Shown piece after piece: positions 8,673 through 16,942 of a stretch of DNA of 64,000 nt. This DNA is from WHSW01 sp963729075 (lineage in GTDB: Bacteria > Actinomycetota > Thermoleophilia > Solirubrobacterales > 70-9): positions 62,001-126,000 of the forward strand of contig CAVSMU010000012.1 in assembly GCA_963729075.1 (NCBI GenBank), in the 5' to 3' direction. Position 1 is the first letter of the stretch. Every line of letters begins with the position of its first letter. The position numbers were made by a program, and so were the translations under genes. The notes under the pieces are model-generated. The model was not told where the DNA came from. It saw only the letters and a list, made by a program, of their open reading frames with translations, and did not search any database.

Positions 8673-9587
8673 TTATGGGATCCGGCGGACCGAGGAGAGC
8701 ATGATCTCCTTGATCTGGTCGATGATCTCGCGTGCCTCCGACCACTCGCGCTGCCAGACGTTGCGGCCGTAGATGACGCCCGAGCCGCCCGCCTCCATGA
8801 TGTAGCGGGTCTGGTCGAGCAGGTGGTCGTCGTCGATCTTCGAGCCGCCCGAGAGCACGACAAGCGAGCGCCCGGCCGACGCGACCACGTGCTGTACGGC
8901 CTCCTCCTGGGTGACCTGGATCTCGTCGTAGGGGGCGGGGGAGTCCGGGTTGGGATCGGGGCTGGGGAGGTTCAGCTTGACCACGTCGGCGCCCATCTCC
9001 ATCGCCATCCGCGCGGAGTAGTCGATCGCGTAGAAGGACTTCTGGCCGCCCTTCTTCTCGATGTACTCACCCCGGGGGTAGGCCCAGATCACCAGCGGCA
9101 TGCCGTAGCGGTCGCAGTCCTCGCGCACGCCCTTGAGCTGGTGCAGGTCGGCGTCCTGGCGCGGCGAGCCGACGTACAGCGTGTAGCCGACCGCGTCGGC
9201 GCCGAGCCGGACGGCGTCCTCGACCGAGGCGTTGGTGGTCGAGAGCGCGTCGTCGGAGGGCGGGACGTCGGTCTTGCCGTTGACCTTGAGCAGCAGCGGT
9301 ACCTGGCCCGCGTAGTCCGGGTAGTACTTCTCCGCGAGCCCGATCTGGCAGGCGATCGCCGAGTAGCCGGCCTCGGCCGCCAGGCGGAACTGGTACTCGG
9401 GATCCTTGGACGCCGGGTTCGGGAAGAAGTCGCGCGGTCCGTGCTCGATGCCCTGGTCGATCGGCAGCAGGAGCAGCGTCCCGTTGCCGGGCCCGAACTC
9501 GAACAACAGGCGGCGCAGGCGGGTGCGCTTGCCGGGGGTGAGGGTGGCGAGGAGGGACTTCTGCTCGGTCGCGGCGCTTACTTCCAT
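8673..9587 (-). CDS. fbaB: Class I fructose-bisphosphate aldolase (DhnA/FbaB type)
   Basis: 304 residues; reversible cleavage of fructose-1,6-bisphosphate in glycolysis/gluconeogenesis. Recognisable blocks are LLPIDQGIEHGPRDFF near the N-terminus, GADVVKLNLPSPDPN containing the Schiff-base lysine, and VVLSGGSKIDDDHLL with phosphate-binding residues. ATG 9587 is preceded almost directly by AGGAAGG, a short spacing. It is transcribed divergently from the YbdK-type ligase, 54 bp away. Confidence 0.9.
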   Translation of the reverse strand: MEVSAATEQKSLLATLTPGKRTRLRRLLFEFGPGNGTLLLLPIDQGIEHGPRDFFPNPASKDPEYQFRLAAEAGYSAIACQIGLAEKYYPDYAGQVPLLLKVNGKTDVPPSDDALSTTNASVEDAVRLGADAVGYTLYVGSPRQDADLHQLKGVREDCDRYGMPLVIWAYPRGEYIEKKGGQKSFYAIDYSARMAMEMGADVVKLNLPSPDPNPDSPAPYDEIQVTQEEAVQHVVASAGRSLVVLSGGSKIDDDHLLDQTRYIMEAGGSGVIYGRNVWQREWSEAREIIDQIKEIMLSSVRRIP

Positions 9588-9641
9588 ACCTTCCTTCTGC
9601 GGGTCGCTTTGCCTGAGGCTGAGTATAGGCTCGTCCCCCGC

Positions 9642-10754
9642 GTGCTCGAGCACAAATTCAACGGGCCTCCGTTCACCGTCGGGATCGAGGAGGAGCTGAT
9701 GCTGATCGACTCCGACAGCCTCGACCTCGCCCAGGCGATCGACCGGTTGCTCGAAGTGGTTCCGGAGGGGTTCGCCGGCCAGGTGAAGCCCGAGCTGATG
9801 CAGGCCGTGCTCGAGATCGCGACGAAGCCGTGCGCGACCGTGCGCGAGGCGGGCGATCAGCTCAGGGAGCTGCGCCAGGTCGTGATCGACGCCGCGGCGC
9901 CCCGGGGATTGCTGGTCGGCGCCGCGGGCACCCACCCCTTCGCCAGGACCGATGACCAGCTGGTCACCGAGCGGCCCCGCTACCACGAGCTTGCCAAGGA
10001 GCTGGGCTACATCGCTCAGCGGGAGATCATCTTCGGCACGCACGTGCACGTCGGGATTCGCGGGCCGGACCGCGCCATCTACGTCGCCGACGGCATCCGG
10101 CGCTACCTGCCGCTGCTGCTGGCGCTGTCGGCGAACTCGCCCTTCTGGGAGGGGCACGGGACGGGGATGAAGTCGTCGCGGGTGCCGGTCTTCCGCGCCT
10201 TTCCGCGGGAGGGGATCCCGCCCCACTACGGCACCTGGGAGATCTTCTCGAACCGGGTCGAGCTGATGATGCGCGCCGGCGCGATCGAGGACTACACGTT
10301 CCTGTGGTGGGACGTGCGCCCGCACCCGAACCTCGGCACGGTCGAGGTGCGGATCTTCGACCAGCAGACCCGGGTCGATCACACGATGGCGCTCGCCTCG
10401 CTGGTCGTCAGCCTCGCCCACCGCCTCTGCGCGCTCTACGACCGCAAGGAGCCGATGGTCGAGTACCCGAGCGAGCTCGTCGACGACAACAAGGTGCGCG
10501 CGGCGGTGCAGGGAACGGACGGGGTGCTGATCGACTTTCGCAGCGGCGAGCGGATCGCGGCGCCGCAGATGGCCCACGACCTGGTCGTGCTGCTCGGCGA
10601 GCACGCCGACGCGCTCGGCTGTCGCGCCGAGCTCGAGGGGGTCGAGGACCTGATCGTCAACGGCACCGGCGCCCACCGACAGCTCGAGATGTACGAGCGC
10701 ACGGGCGACCTGCGGGGCCTGGTGGCCGAGATCGTCGAGACGAGCCGGCCCTAG
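9642..10754 (+). CDS. Carboxylate-amine ligase, YbdK/GCS2 family
   Basis: 370 residues from GTG 9642, the start that puts FTVGIEEELMLID at the N-terminus as in the family. ATP-dependent glutamate-cysteine ligase 2 fold: IFGTHVHVGI, ANSPFWEG, and WWDVRPHPNLGTVEVRIFD are all present. E. coli YbdK has only weak gamma-glutamylcysteine synthetase activity, so the true substrate is uncertain. Downstream genes to 14076 run on the same strand with short gaps or overlaps. Confidence 0.88.
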   Translation: MLEHKFNGPPFTVGIEEELMLIDSDSLDLAQAIDRLLEVVPEGFAGQVKPELMQAVLEIATKPCATVREAGDQLRELRQVVIDAAAPRGLLVGAAGTHPFARTDDQLVTERPRYHELAKELGYIAQREIIFGTHVHVGIRGPDRAIYVADGIRRYLPLLLALSANSPFWEGHGTGMKSSRVPVFRAFPREGIPPHYGTWEIFSNRVELMMRAGAIEDYTFLWWDVRPHPNLGTVEVRIFDQQTRVDHTMALASLVVSLAHRLCALYDRKEPMVEYPSELVDDNKVRAAVQGTDGVLIDFRSGERIAAPQMAHDLVVLLGEHADALGCRAELEGVEDLIVNGTGAHRQLEMYERTGDLRGLVAEIVETSRP

Positions 10755-10794
10755 GCGAACGGGCGTGAGCCCCGAGGGGGTTATCCTCGCTTGG

Positions 10795-11598
10795 GTGAGC
10801 GACACCGAGCTGAGCGTCGTCTGCAAGAGCTGTGGCTCCGAGGTGAGCCCGTACGTGACCGAGTGCCCGTATTGCGGCACCCGGCTGCGCAAGCGGGCGC
10901 CGAAGCTCGAGCGGGTCGGCGACGAGGTCCGCGTGCGCGAGGATCGCCGCGACCGGCGGCGCCGCCGCGCGGCCGAGCGCCGCAGCCGGTTCGCGGCGCG
11001 CCGGGCGCTCGCCCAGGACCTCACCGCCCGGCCCGTGATCACGATCGCGGCGCTGCTCGCGCCGGCGATCCTGCTGATCGTCGAGCGCGCCTCGAACCTG
11101 AGCGTCTACGACCTCGGCGCGATCGTCGGGCCGGTCGGCGACCAGTGGTGGCGCTACCTCGCGGCGCCGTTCGTCTACGACGACATCGGCTACCTGTTCG
11201 CGTGCGGGCTCGCGATCGCGATCTTCCTGCCCGCGATCGAGCGCCGGGTGGGCTCGTTCGCCACCCTGCTGCTGGTGCTCGGCTGCGGCTCGCTCGGCGC
11301 TCTCGCCGCCGACGGGCTCGACTCGTCGTTCGGCGACGGAGTCGCCGTCGTGGCCGGCGGCAACGGGATCGCGCTCGGCGCGGTGGCCGCCTATGCGGTC
11401 ATCCGCGACGCCGAGCGTCGCGCGGACCCGACCGCGGAGTACGACCGGATCGCGCTCGTCGTCGCGGCGATCGTGCTCCTGCTCCTGCCCCTGGTCGAGG
11501 ACTACGCCTCGGCCGTCGCCGGGGTGGTCGGCGGACTGATCGGCGCCGCCTGCGGGCTCGCCGCCGCGCTCGGGGGCCGCACCACCGGCGGCCGATGA
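10795..11598 (+). CDS. Zinc-ribbon protein with rhomboid-like membrane domain lacking catalytic residues
   Basis: 267 residues. Start GTG 10795 was chosen: TATCCT lies 7 nt upstream, fitting a leaderless mRNA, and GTG 10765 would add 10 residues. Residues 10-27 form a C-x2-C-x10-C-x2-C zinc ribbon and an Arg-rich linker follows. The membrane part has rhomboid landmarks (QWWRYLAAPFVY at 117-128, FLPAIERRVG at 144-153). However, the serine motif GxSG reads GGNG (188-191), and the usual TM2 His/Asn and TM6 His are also replaced. It is therefore probably a non-proteolytic rhomboid relative (inference). Confidence 0.6.
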   Translation: MSDTELSVVCKSCGSEVSPYVTECPYCGTRLRKRAPKLERVGDEVRVREDRRDRRRRRAAERRSRFAARRALAQDLTARPVITIAALLAPAILLIVERASNLSVYDLGAIVGPVGDQWWRYLAAPFVYDDIGYLFACGLAIAIFLPAIERRVGSFATLLLVLGCGSLGALAADGLDSSFGDGVAVVAGGNGIALGAVAAYAVIRDAERRADPTAEYDRIALVVAAIVLLLLPLVEDYASAVAGVVGGLIGAACGLAAALGGRTTGGR

Positions 11599-12263
11599 GC
11601 AAGTTCACGCCGCTCAGCGACGAGCTACACGAGTACATCGTCGCCCACGGCACGCGCCAGGACGACGTGCTGCGCCGGATCCAGGAGGAGACGGCGGCGA
11701 TGGGCGACATCTCGGTGATGCAGATCGCGCCCGACCAGGGCGCGCTGATCACCATGCTGTGCCGGGTGCTCGGCGCCGGCGAGGCGATCGAGCTCGGCAC
11801 CTTCACCGGCTACTCGGCGATCTGCATCGCCCGCGGGCTCGAGCCGGGCGGGCGGCTGATCGCCTGCGAGCTCTCCGAGGAGTACGCGGAGATCGCGGCG
11901 CGGAACTTCGAGGCCGCGGGGGTCGCGGACCGGATCGAGATCCGCATCGGCCCCGCCGCGGACACGCTCCGCGACCTGCCCGAGCGCGAGCTGTTCGACT
12001 TCGCGTTCATCGACGCCGACAAGACGGGCTATCCGGATTACTACGAGCAGGTCCTGGCGCGCACCCGCCCGGGCGGGCTGATCATGGTCGACAACGTGCT
12101 GGCGGCCGGGCACGTGCTCGAGGACGGAGAGAACGCCGACGAGTTCGCCCGCGATTCGGTCGCTGCGATCCGGCGGGTGAACGACCTGATCACCGCCGAC
12201 GAGCGGGTCGAGACGGTGATGCTCGGCGTTGCCGACGGGGTGATGCTGGCGCGCAAGCGATGA
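11595..12263 (+). CDS. SAM-dependent O-methyltransferase (caffeoyl-CoA OMT family)
   Basis: 222 residues. The SAM-binding motif AIELGTFTGYSAICIARGL, the acidic strand end LIACELSEEY, and FDFAFIDADKTGYPDYYE with its metal-binding DADK are diagnostic. GGLIMVDNVL is the usual fourth motif. ATG 11595 overlaps the previous stop (ATGA), and its own stop overlaps the acetyltransferase start, indicating one operon. Substrate unknown; many bacterial members methylate catechol-type hydroxyls. Confidence 0.88.
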   Translation: MSKFTPLSDELHEYIVAHGTRQDDVLRRIQEETAAMGDISVMQIAPDQGALITMLCRVLGAGEAIELGTFTGYSAICIARGLEPGGRLIACELSEEYAEIAARNFEAAGVADRIEIRIGPAADTLRDLPERELFDFAFIDADKTGYPDYYEQVLARTRPGGLIMVDNVLAAGHVLEDGENADEFARDSVAAIRRVNDLITADERVETVMLGVADGVMLARKR

Positions 12264-13069
12264 GCCGCACGGCGGCGCGGATCGACCGCGACCGAGCGCT
12301 GGCGATCCAGCAGCGGGCGATGCGCGACTGGATCGCGATGCTCGGCGGCTCGGCGCCGGACTCGCGCTTCCTGGAGGCAGACGGGGTCGCCGCGGCCATC
12401 GTCCCCTCGGTCCCGGAGCGCTCGATCGCGAACTCGGTCAACTACACCGACGCCGCTGCGCTCGCCGACTCGCTCGACCGGCTCGCGGCGGCGTACGACG
12501 CGGCGGGTGTGAACGCCTGGACCGTATGGACGCCGGAGTTCGACCGCGAGGCCATCGCGGCGCTCGAGGCGGCCGGCCACGCCTTCGACGGCAAGCCGCT
12601 GGCGATGGTCCTCGAGCTCGAGCGCTTCGAGCCGCCGGACCTCGCCGGGCTCGACTACGACGAGGGCGGCGACATGCCGACGCTCGGCGAGATCAACGAC
12701 TCGGCGTACGGCTTCGCCGCCGGCGAGGGGATGGCGGCGCTGTTCGCCGCGGACCCCGAGGGGATCGACGTCCGGATCTACCGCGCGCGGCTCGACGGGG
12801 AGACCGCCTGCGTGCTCGCGACGATCGACCACGACGGGCAGGAGGGGGCGGGCGACGACTGCGGGATCTACTTCGTCGCGACCCGCGAGGCCGCCCGCGG
12901 GCGCGGGCTCGCCACCCGGCTGCTGAGCGCGGCGCTCGTCGAGGCGCGCGGCCGCGGCTGCACCACCTCGTCGCTGCAGTCCTCGGCGATGGGCGAGCGG
13001 ATCTACGACACGCTCGGCTACCGGCGCTGGTTTCGCCTGCACATGTACGAACGGCGCAGGCCGGCGTGA
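12260..13069 (+). CDS. GNAT-family N-acetyltransferase
   Basis: 269 residues. The C-terminal half holds the acetyl-CoA-binding block GIYFVATREAARGRGLATRL (R-G-R-G-L-A) and the following helix. SAMGERIYDTLGYRR is a typical closing motif (YxxLGF-like). The N-terminal ~120 residues look like a degenerate second GNAT-like domain. It is translationally coupled on both sides (ATGA with the methyltransferase, GTGA with the next gene). Acceptor unknown. Confidence 0.8.
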   Translation: MSRTAARIDRDRALAIQQRAMRDWIAMLGGSAPDSRFLEADGVAAAIVPSVPERSIANSVNYTDAAALADSLDRLAAAYDAAGVNAWTVWTPEFDREAIAALEAAGHAFDGKPLAMVLELERFEPPDLAGLDYDEGGDMPTLGEINDSAYGFAAGEGMAALFAADPEGIDVRIYRARLDGETACVLATIDHDGQEGAGDDCGIYFVATREAARGRGLATRLLSAALVEARGRGCTTSSLQSSAMGERIYDTLGYRRWFRLHMYERRRPA

Positions 13070-13389
13070 ACGAGCCCCGCTACACCGAGGCCGAGCTCGA
13101 CGCCGCGGTCGAGGCGCTCACCGAGCCCGAGCGCTTTCGCGAGGCAGAGACCGTCGTCGCCCAGGCGGCGCCGAAGCTCCACCGGATCCTCGCCCAAGCG
13201 CTCGAGTCGGGGGGCTGGTTCGCCGAGTCGCACGAGGAGGAGCTGCGCAAGGCGCTCGCGCTGACGGACGACGCCGAGCGCGACGCCGCGGTTCGCACGC
13301 TGCTCGCCGAGGAGACGCGAATGGGGATGCTGGTCGGCGTCGCTGTCGGTTGGGCCCTCGCCACCGAGCTGGACTCGAAGGAGAAGTAG
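13066..13389 (+). CDS. Conserved small helical protein, hypothetical
   Basis: 107 residues from GTG 13066, overlapping the acetyltransferase stop. Charged, all-helical composition (YTEAELDAAVEAL, HEEELRKALALTDDAERDAA). A short hydrophobic helix near the C-terminus (MGMLVGVAVGWALATEL) could be a weak membrane or packing helix. It lies directly before the UPF0173 hydrolase with no gap. Not recognised. Confidence 0.65.
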   Translation: MNEPRYTEAELDAAVEALTEPERFREAETVVAQAAPKLHRILAQALESGGWFAESHEEELRKALALTDDAERDAAVRTLLAEETRMGMLVGVAVGWALATELDSKEK

Positions 13390-14076
13390 ATGCAGATCAC
13401 CTTCCACGGCCACGCCTGCTTCGAGCTGCGCGAGGGCGACGCCACGGTGCTCGTCGACCCGTTCCTGGCGCCCAACAACCCGGCGGCGCAGGTGACCGCC
13501 GAGGAGGTCGACCCCACCCACGTCCTGCTCACGCACGGCCACGGCGACCACATCGCCGACGCGGTCGCCGTCGCCAAGCGCACCGGAGCGCACTGCGTGG
13601 CGATCACGGAGCTCGCCCACTGGCTCAAGGAGCAGGGAGTCGAGGAGGTCACCGGCCCGAACCTCGGCGGCACGGTGCCGTTCGACTGGGGCCGGGTGAA
13701 GGTGGTCCCGGCCTGGCACACGAACACGACGCCGGACCGGACGGTGATGGGCGCCGCCGCCGGCCTGGTGATCGAGCTCGGCGGCGTCACGGTCTACCAC
13801 CTCGGCGACACCGCGCTGTTCAGCGACCTGCGCCTCATCGGCGAGCGCGAGTCGCCCGACGTCGCGATCGTCCCGATCGGCGGCCACTTCACGATGGACC
13901 GCCACGACGCGGCCTACGCCTGCGAGCTGATCGGGGCCGGAACGGTGATCCCGTGCCACTACGACACGTTCTCCCGGATCGAGACCGACTCCGAGGCGTT
14001 CAAGGCCGAGGTCGAGGCGGCGACGCAGTCCGAGGTGGTGTTGCTCCGGCCCGGGGAGGCGTACGAGGTCGAGTAG
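13390..14076 (+). CDS. UPF0173 metal-dependent hydrolase (metallo-beta-lactamase fold)
   Basis: 228 residues. The N-terminus ITFHGHACFEL and the zinc motif LTHGHGDHIAD (HxHxDH) identify the MBL-fold UPF0173 group. VVPAWHTNT, YHLGDTALF and IPIGGHFTMD supply the remaining metal ligands, and CHYDTF is the C-terminal His. The length is typical. It is the last gene of a tightly packed run starting at the ligase. The physiological substrate of the family is not established. Confidence 0.88.
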   Translation: MQITFHGHACFELREGDATVLVDPFLAPNNPAAQVTAEEVDPTHVLLTHGHGDHIADAVAVAKRTGAHCVAITELAHWLKEQGVEEVTGPNLGGTVPFDWGRVKVVPAWHTNTTPDRTVMGAAAGLVIELGGVTVYHLGDTALFSDLRLIGERESPDVAIVPIGGHFTMDRHDAAYACELIGAGTVIPCHYDTFSRIETDSEAFKAEVEAATQSEVVLLRPGEAYEVE

Positions 14077-14131
14077 CGCCCATAAGTCGCCGCCCACGCG
14101 GGCGCCGATGTAGGCTTCCGCGCGGACCCGG

Positions 14132-15106
14132 ATGGAACCAGGAGCCGAGAGCGCGACCACTGAAGCGGCGGCGCAGCAGGAGGCGGCCGAGACGCTGAGC
14201 GCGATCGCCGCGCGCAAGGACTTCCTCGCGACCGGCGACCCGGCGCTGCAGGCGGATGCCGACCGCGGCGACTTCCAGCTTCTCGACTACAACCAGCTCT
14301 ACGCGCTCTGGGAGCGCCAGCACTGGGCGACCCAGGACCTGGACTTCACGCAGGACCGGATCGACTGGCACGAGCGGATCAGCGCGGAGGAGCGCTTCGA
14401 GCGCATGTACGGGCTCTCCGCCTTCTTCATCGGCGAGCAGCGGGTCACCGACGAGCTCGGGCCGCTCATGCGGGCCGCGCCGACAGAGGAGATGCGGATC
14501 TTCCTCTCGACGCAGATCGCCGACGAGGCGCGGCACGTGCGCTTCTTCGACCGCTTCTACTCCGAGGTCGGGGTGCTCGAGGGCGCCGACGGGCTCGGCG
14601 AGCGCCTGCGCGCCACCGAGGTGAACCTCAACGACGACTTCGGCCGGCTCTTCGACGGGATGCTCAAGGAGCGCGTCGACCGGATCGCCGCCGAGCCGGA
14701 GGACCTGGTCGCGCTGGTCGAGGCGATCACGCTCTACCACATGGTGATCGAGGGCGTGCTCGCGCTCACCGGCCAGCACTTCATCATCAGCTACAACGAG
14801 GAGCAGGGAACGCTGCCGGCCTTCGTCGAGGGGTTCTCCAACGTCGCCCGCGACGAGCACCGCCACGTGGCCTTCGGCGCCAAGTTCCTCACCGACATGG
14901 CCGCCGCCGACGCGAAGTACCGGGAGGCGATCCAGCGGATGCTGATCGAGTCCCTGCCCGTCGCCGAGGGCGTGCTGCGGCCTCCGTTCGCGCCCGAGGA
15001 CGACAACGAGGACTTCGTGCTCTTCGGCGTCTCGATGGCCGAGACGCAGGCGTTCGCGGCCCAGTGCCTCACCCGGCGTCTGAAGGTGATCGGGCTCGCC
15101 GCCTGA
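14132..15106 (+). CDS. Ribonucleotide reductase R2-like di-metal protein (possibly R2-like ligand-binding oxidase)
   Basis: 324 residues of ferritin-like helical bundle. Likely metal ligands are E102 (GEQRVTDE), E132/H135 (DEARH), E207 (LYHMVIEG) and E242/H245 (DEHRH). The spacing Y202-E207 (5) and E207-E242 (35) equals that of R2lox (Tyr162/Glu167/Glu202), where the Tyr forms an ether crosslink to a Val; a VT pair follows E102 here. No R1 subunit is nearby. The choice between R2lox and a genuine NrdB remains open from sequence alone. Confidence 0.75.
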   Translation: MEPGAESATTEAAAQQEAAETLSAIAARKDFLATGDPALQADADRGDFQLLDYNQLYALWERQHWATQDLDFTQDRIDWHERISAEERFERMYGLSAFFIGEQRVTDELGPLMRAAPTEEMRIFLSTQIADEARHVRFFDRFYSEVGVLEGADGLGERLRATEVNLNDDFGRLFDGMLKERVDRIAAEPEDLVALVEAITLYHMVIEGVLALTGQHFIISYNEEQGTLPAFVEGFSNVARDEHRHVAFGAKFLTDMAAADAKYREAIQRMLIESLPVAEGVLRPPFAPEDDNEDFVLFGVSMAETQAFAAQCLTRRLKVIGLAA

Positions 15107-15149
15107 TCGATTGATCGCGGAGAACTACCGAGTCAGGTCGACGATCGGC

Positions 15150-15175
15150 CCTCCGATCGATTGTCCGATCGGAGG
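15150..15175. terminator. Perfect 10-bp hairpin downstream of the R2-like gene
   Basis: CCTCCGATCG (15150-15159) pairs perfectly with CGATCGGAGG (15166-15175) around ATTGTC. It starts 43 nt after the R2-like stop. No T-run follows, so it may be a mRNA 3'-end stabiliser or part of the next leader rather than an intrinsic terminator. Confidence 0.45.
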
Positions 15176-15288
15176 ACACGGATTTCCGCCCTGATTCCGG
15201 CCGAACGTAGGTAGAACAAATGTCCCGACTCACGGAGGATTCGTCTCCCCCCTAACCCCCCACGCCGGGGGAACACGGAGGACCTCAC

Positions 15289-15432
15289 GTGGGAGAGATG
15301 GATGTCAAGTCCCAGATCGCATTCGCAGGAACGCCGGGAACGGAGCTTCCGGTAGCGATGCGCGAGGCCTACCACGTTCCTTTCGGCGTTCTGGGCGCCG
15401 GCCCCACCGGCGCCCGGTCCCGTTCCCGGTAG
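15289..15432 (+). CDS. 47-residue small ORF with its own SD and terminator, unknown
   Basis: GTG 15289 is preceded by GGAGG at 15277-15281 (7-nt spacing); ATG 15298 is an internal alternative. The peptide begins VGEMDVKSQIAFAGTPGTEL and ends TGARSRSR. A strong terminator hairpin begins one base after the stop. No homology is recognised. SD, short ORF and adjacent terminator together suggest a real, independently transcribed small gene or leader peptide. There is no evident membrane segment or signal peptide. Confidence 0.5.
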   Translation: MGEMDVKSQIAFAGTPGTELPVAMREAYHVPFGVLGAGPTGARSRSR

Positions 15433-15433
15433 T

Positions 15434-15484
15434 CTCAGTCCGAGGTCACGGAGGGCCTCGGGCTGAGGCACCGGGAGTCTTTTG
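15434..15484 (+). terminator. Rho-independent terminator after the small ORF
   Basis: The stem CTCAGTCCGAGG (15434-15445) pairs with CCTCGGGCTGAG (15456-15467), 12 bp with one U.G wobble and a 10-nt loop. A TCTTTT run follows at 15479-15484. It separates the small ORF from the response-regulator gene. Confidence 0.75.
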
Positions 15485-15552
15485 GGCCGCTCGTTGCCCG
15501 ATCACGCCTACCGTCGTAGGAGCGTCGTTGGCGCCCTAGACTGCGACGGGCC

Positions 15553-16203
15553 GTGAGCACGAAGCCGGAGCGCGTGACCGTGGTCGTCGCCGACGATCAC
15601 CCGATCTACCGCGAGGGGATCGTTCGGGCGATCAACGAGCGTCCCGATCTCGACCTGGTCGGCGAGGCCGCCGACGGTCGCCAGGCGCTGGACCAGATCC
15701 AGGAGCTCTCGCCCCAGGTCGCGGTGCTCGACATCCGCATGCCCGGCCTCGACGGCACGCAGGTGCTCTCGGCAATGCGCCGCGACGGGCTCGAGACGGA
15801 GGTCCTCTTCTTGTCCGCCTTCATGGAGCCCGAGCTGGCCTACCGCACCGTCGCCAGCGGCGCCCGCGGCTATCTGTCGAAGGAGTCCTCGCGCCATGAG
15901 GTCTGCGAGGCGATCGTGACCATCGCGCGCGGCGGGACCGCGCTCGCCGCCGAGGCCCAGGCCGGTCTCGCACGCGAGATCCAGGAGCGCGAGCGCACCG
16001 GCGGGCGACCGCAGCTCACCGACCGCGAGCAGGAGGTGCTCAACTTCGTCGCCCAGGGGCTCTCCGCGCCCGACATCGGCAAGCAGATCCACCTTTCGAC
16101 CACGACGGTGAAGAGCCACCTGCACTCGCTGTACGAGAAGCTCGGCGTCTCCGACCGCGCAGCGGCGGTCGCCGAGGCGATGCGGCGCGGGCTGTTGGAG
16201 TAG
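15553..16203 (+). CDS. NarL/FixJ-family response regulator
   Basis: 216 residues. The receiver domain (residues 8-125) has the acidic pair DD at 14-15, the phospho-acceptor D60 (VAVLDIRMPGLDG) and the conserved Lys in YLSKESS. The LuxR-type HTH at about 150-210 includes LTDREQEVLNFVAQG and TTTVKSHLHSLYEKLG. GTG 15553 has TAGACT 10 nt upstream (15537-15542), fitting leaderless transcription. The cognate kinase starts on the next base after its stop. Confidence 0.92.
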   Translation: MSTKPERVTVVVADDHPIYREGIVRAINERPDLDLVGEAADGRQALDQIQELSPQVAVLDIRMPGLDGTQVLSAMRRDGLETEVLFLSAFMEPELAYRTVASGARGYLSKESSRHEVCEAIVTIARGGTALAAEAQAGLAREIQERERTGGRPQLTDREQEVLNFVAQGLSAPDIGKQIHLSTTTVKSHLHSLYEKLGVSDRAAAVAEAMRRGLLE

Positions 16204-16932
16204 GTGGAGCCACTCACGGGACAGGGGGATCAGCTCGACCAGCTACGGGCCGAGAACGAGCGCCTGCGCGATGAGCTGGCCGAGCTGCGCGCCGAGCTCA
16301 GCGTCAACCGCCAGCTCGTCGCCCAGGTGATGGAGGCCGAGGACCAGGGGCGGCGGCGGATCGCGCAGCTGATCCACGACGATTCGCTGCAGACGCTGCT
16401 CGCGGCCAACCAGGAGCTGATCGAGGCGGCGCCGGGGCGCGCGCAGGTGCAGCGCGCGCACGAGGTGGTCGAGGCGGCGATCGAGCGCCTGCGCGAGGCC
16501 GTCGAAGCGCTTCATCCGGTGACGCTCGAGCAGGGCGGGCTCGAGCAGGCGCTCGGCGCGGTCGCGCGTCAGGCCGGCCGCCAGGGCGGCTTCGAGACCG
16601 AGATCGAGATCGACCGCTCGGCGCTCGACCTCCACGACGAGGTGCTGCTCGCGGTCGCCCGCGAGCTGCTCACCAACGCCGCCCGCCACGCCGACGCGAG
16701 CCGGGTGACGGTCAAGCTGTCGCGCTCGAGCTCCGCGCTCGAGCTGGAGGTGGCCGACGACGGGCACGGGATGGAGCCGGGCCGCCGCGAGGCAGCGCTC
16801 GCCCAAGGGCACATCGGCCTCGCCTCGGTCGACCAGCGGGTGCAGTCCGCGGGCGGGTCGTTCGCGCTCGAGAGCTCCTCGAGGGGGACGATCGGGCGCG
16901 CTCGGCTGCCGCTCGAGCCGGCGGGGCCGTAG
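16204..16932 (+). CDS. Cytoplasmic sensor histidine kinase (HisKA_3 type)
   Basis: 242 residues from GTG 16204. A leading coiled coil (LRAENERLRDELAELRAEL) replaces any membrane sensor. The phospho-acceptor H58 is in QLIHDDSLQTL. The ATPase part has an N-box ELLTNAARHAD, DDGHGM (G1) and GHIGLASV (G2). This is the NarX-like kinase architecture expected to phosphorylate the NarL-type regulator immediately upstream. With no TM helices or PAS domain, the signal must be cytosolic or come via a partner. Confidence 0.9.
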   Translation: MEPLTGQGDQLDQLRAENERLRDELAELRAELSVNRQLVAQVMEAEDQGRRRIAQLIHDDSLQTLLAANQELIEAAPGRAQVQRAHEVVEAAIERLREAVEALHPVTLEQGGLEQALGAVARQAGRQGGFETEIEIDRSALDLHDEVLLAVARELLTNAARHADASRVTVKLSRSSSALELEVADDGHGMEPGRREAALAQGHIGLASVDQRVQSAGGSFALESSSRGTIGRARLPLEPAGP

Positions 16933-16942
16933 GGCGGGCGAG

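Noticed and set aside
8433..9641. N-terminal extension of the YbdK-type ligase to a 773-residue protein
   Set aside because: The extra 400 codons are antisense to the nuclease and aldolase genes; GTG 9642 gives the normal family length.
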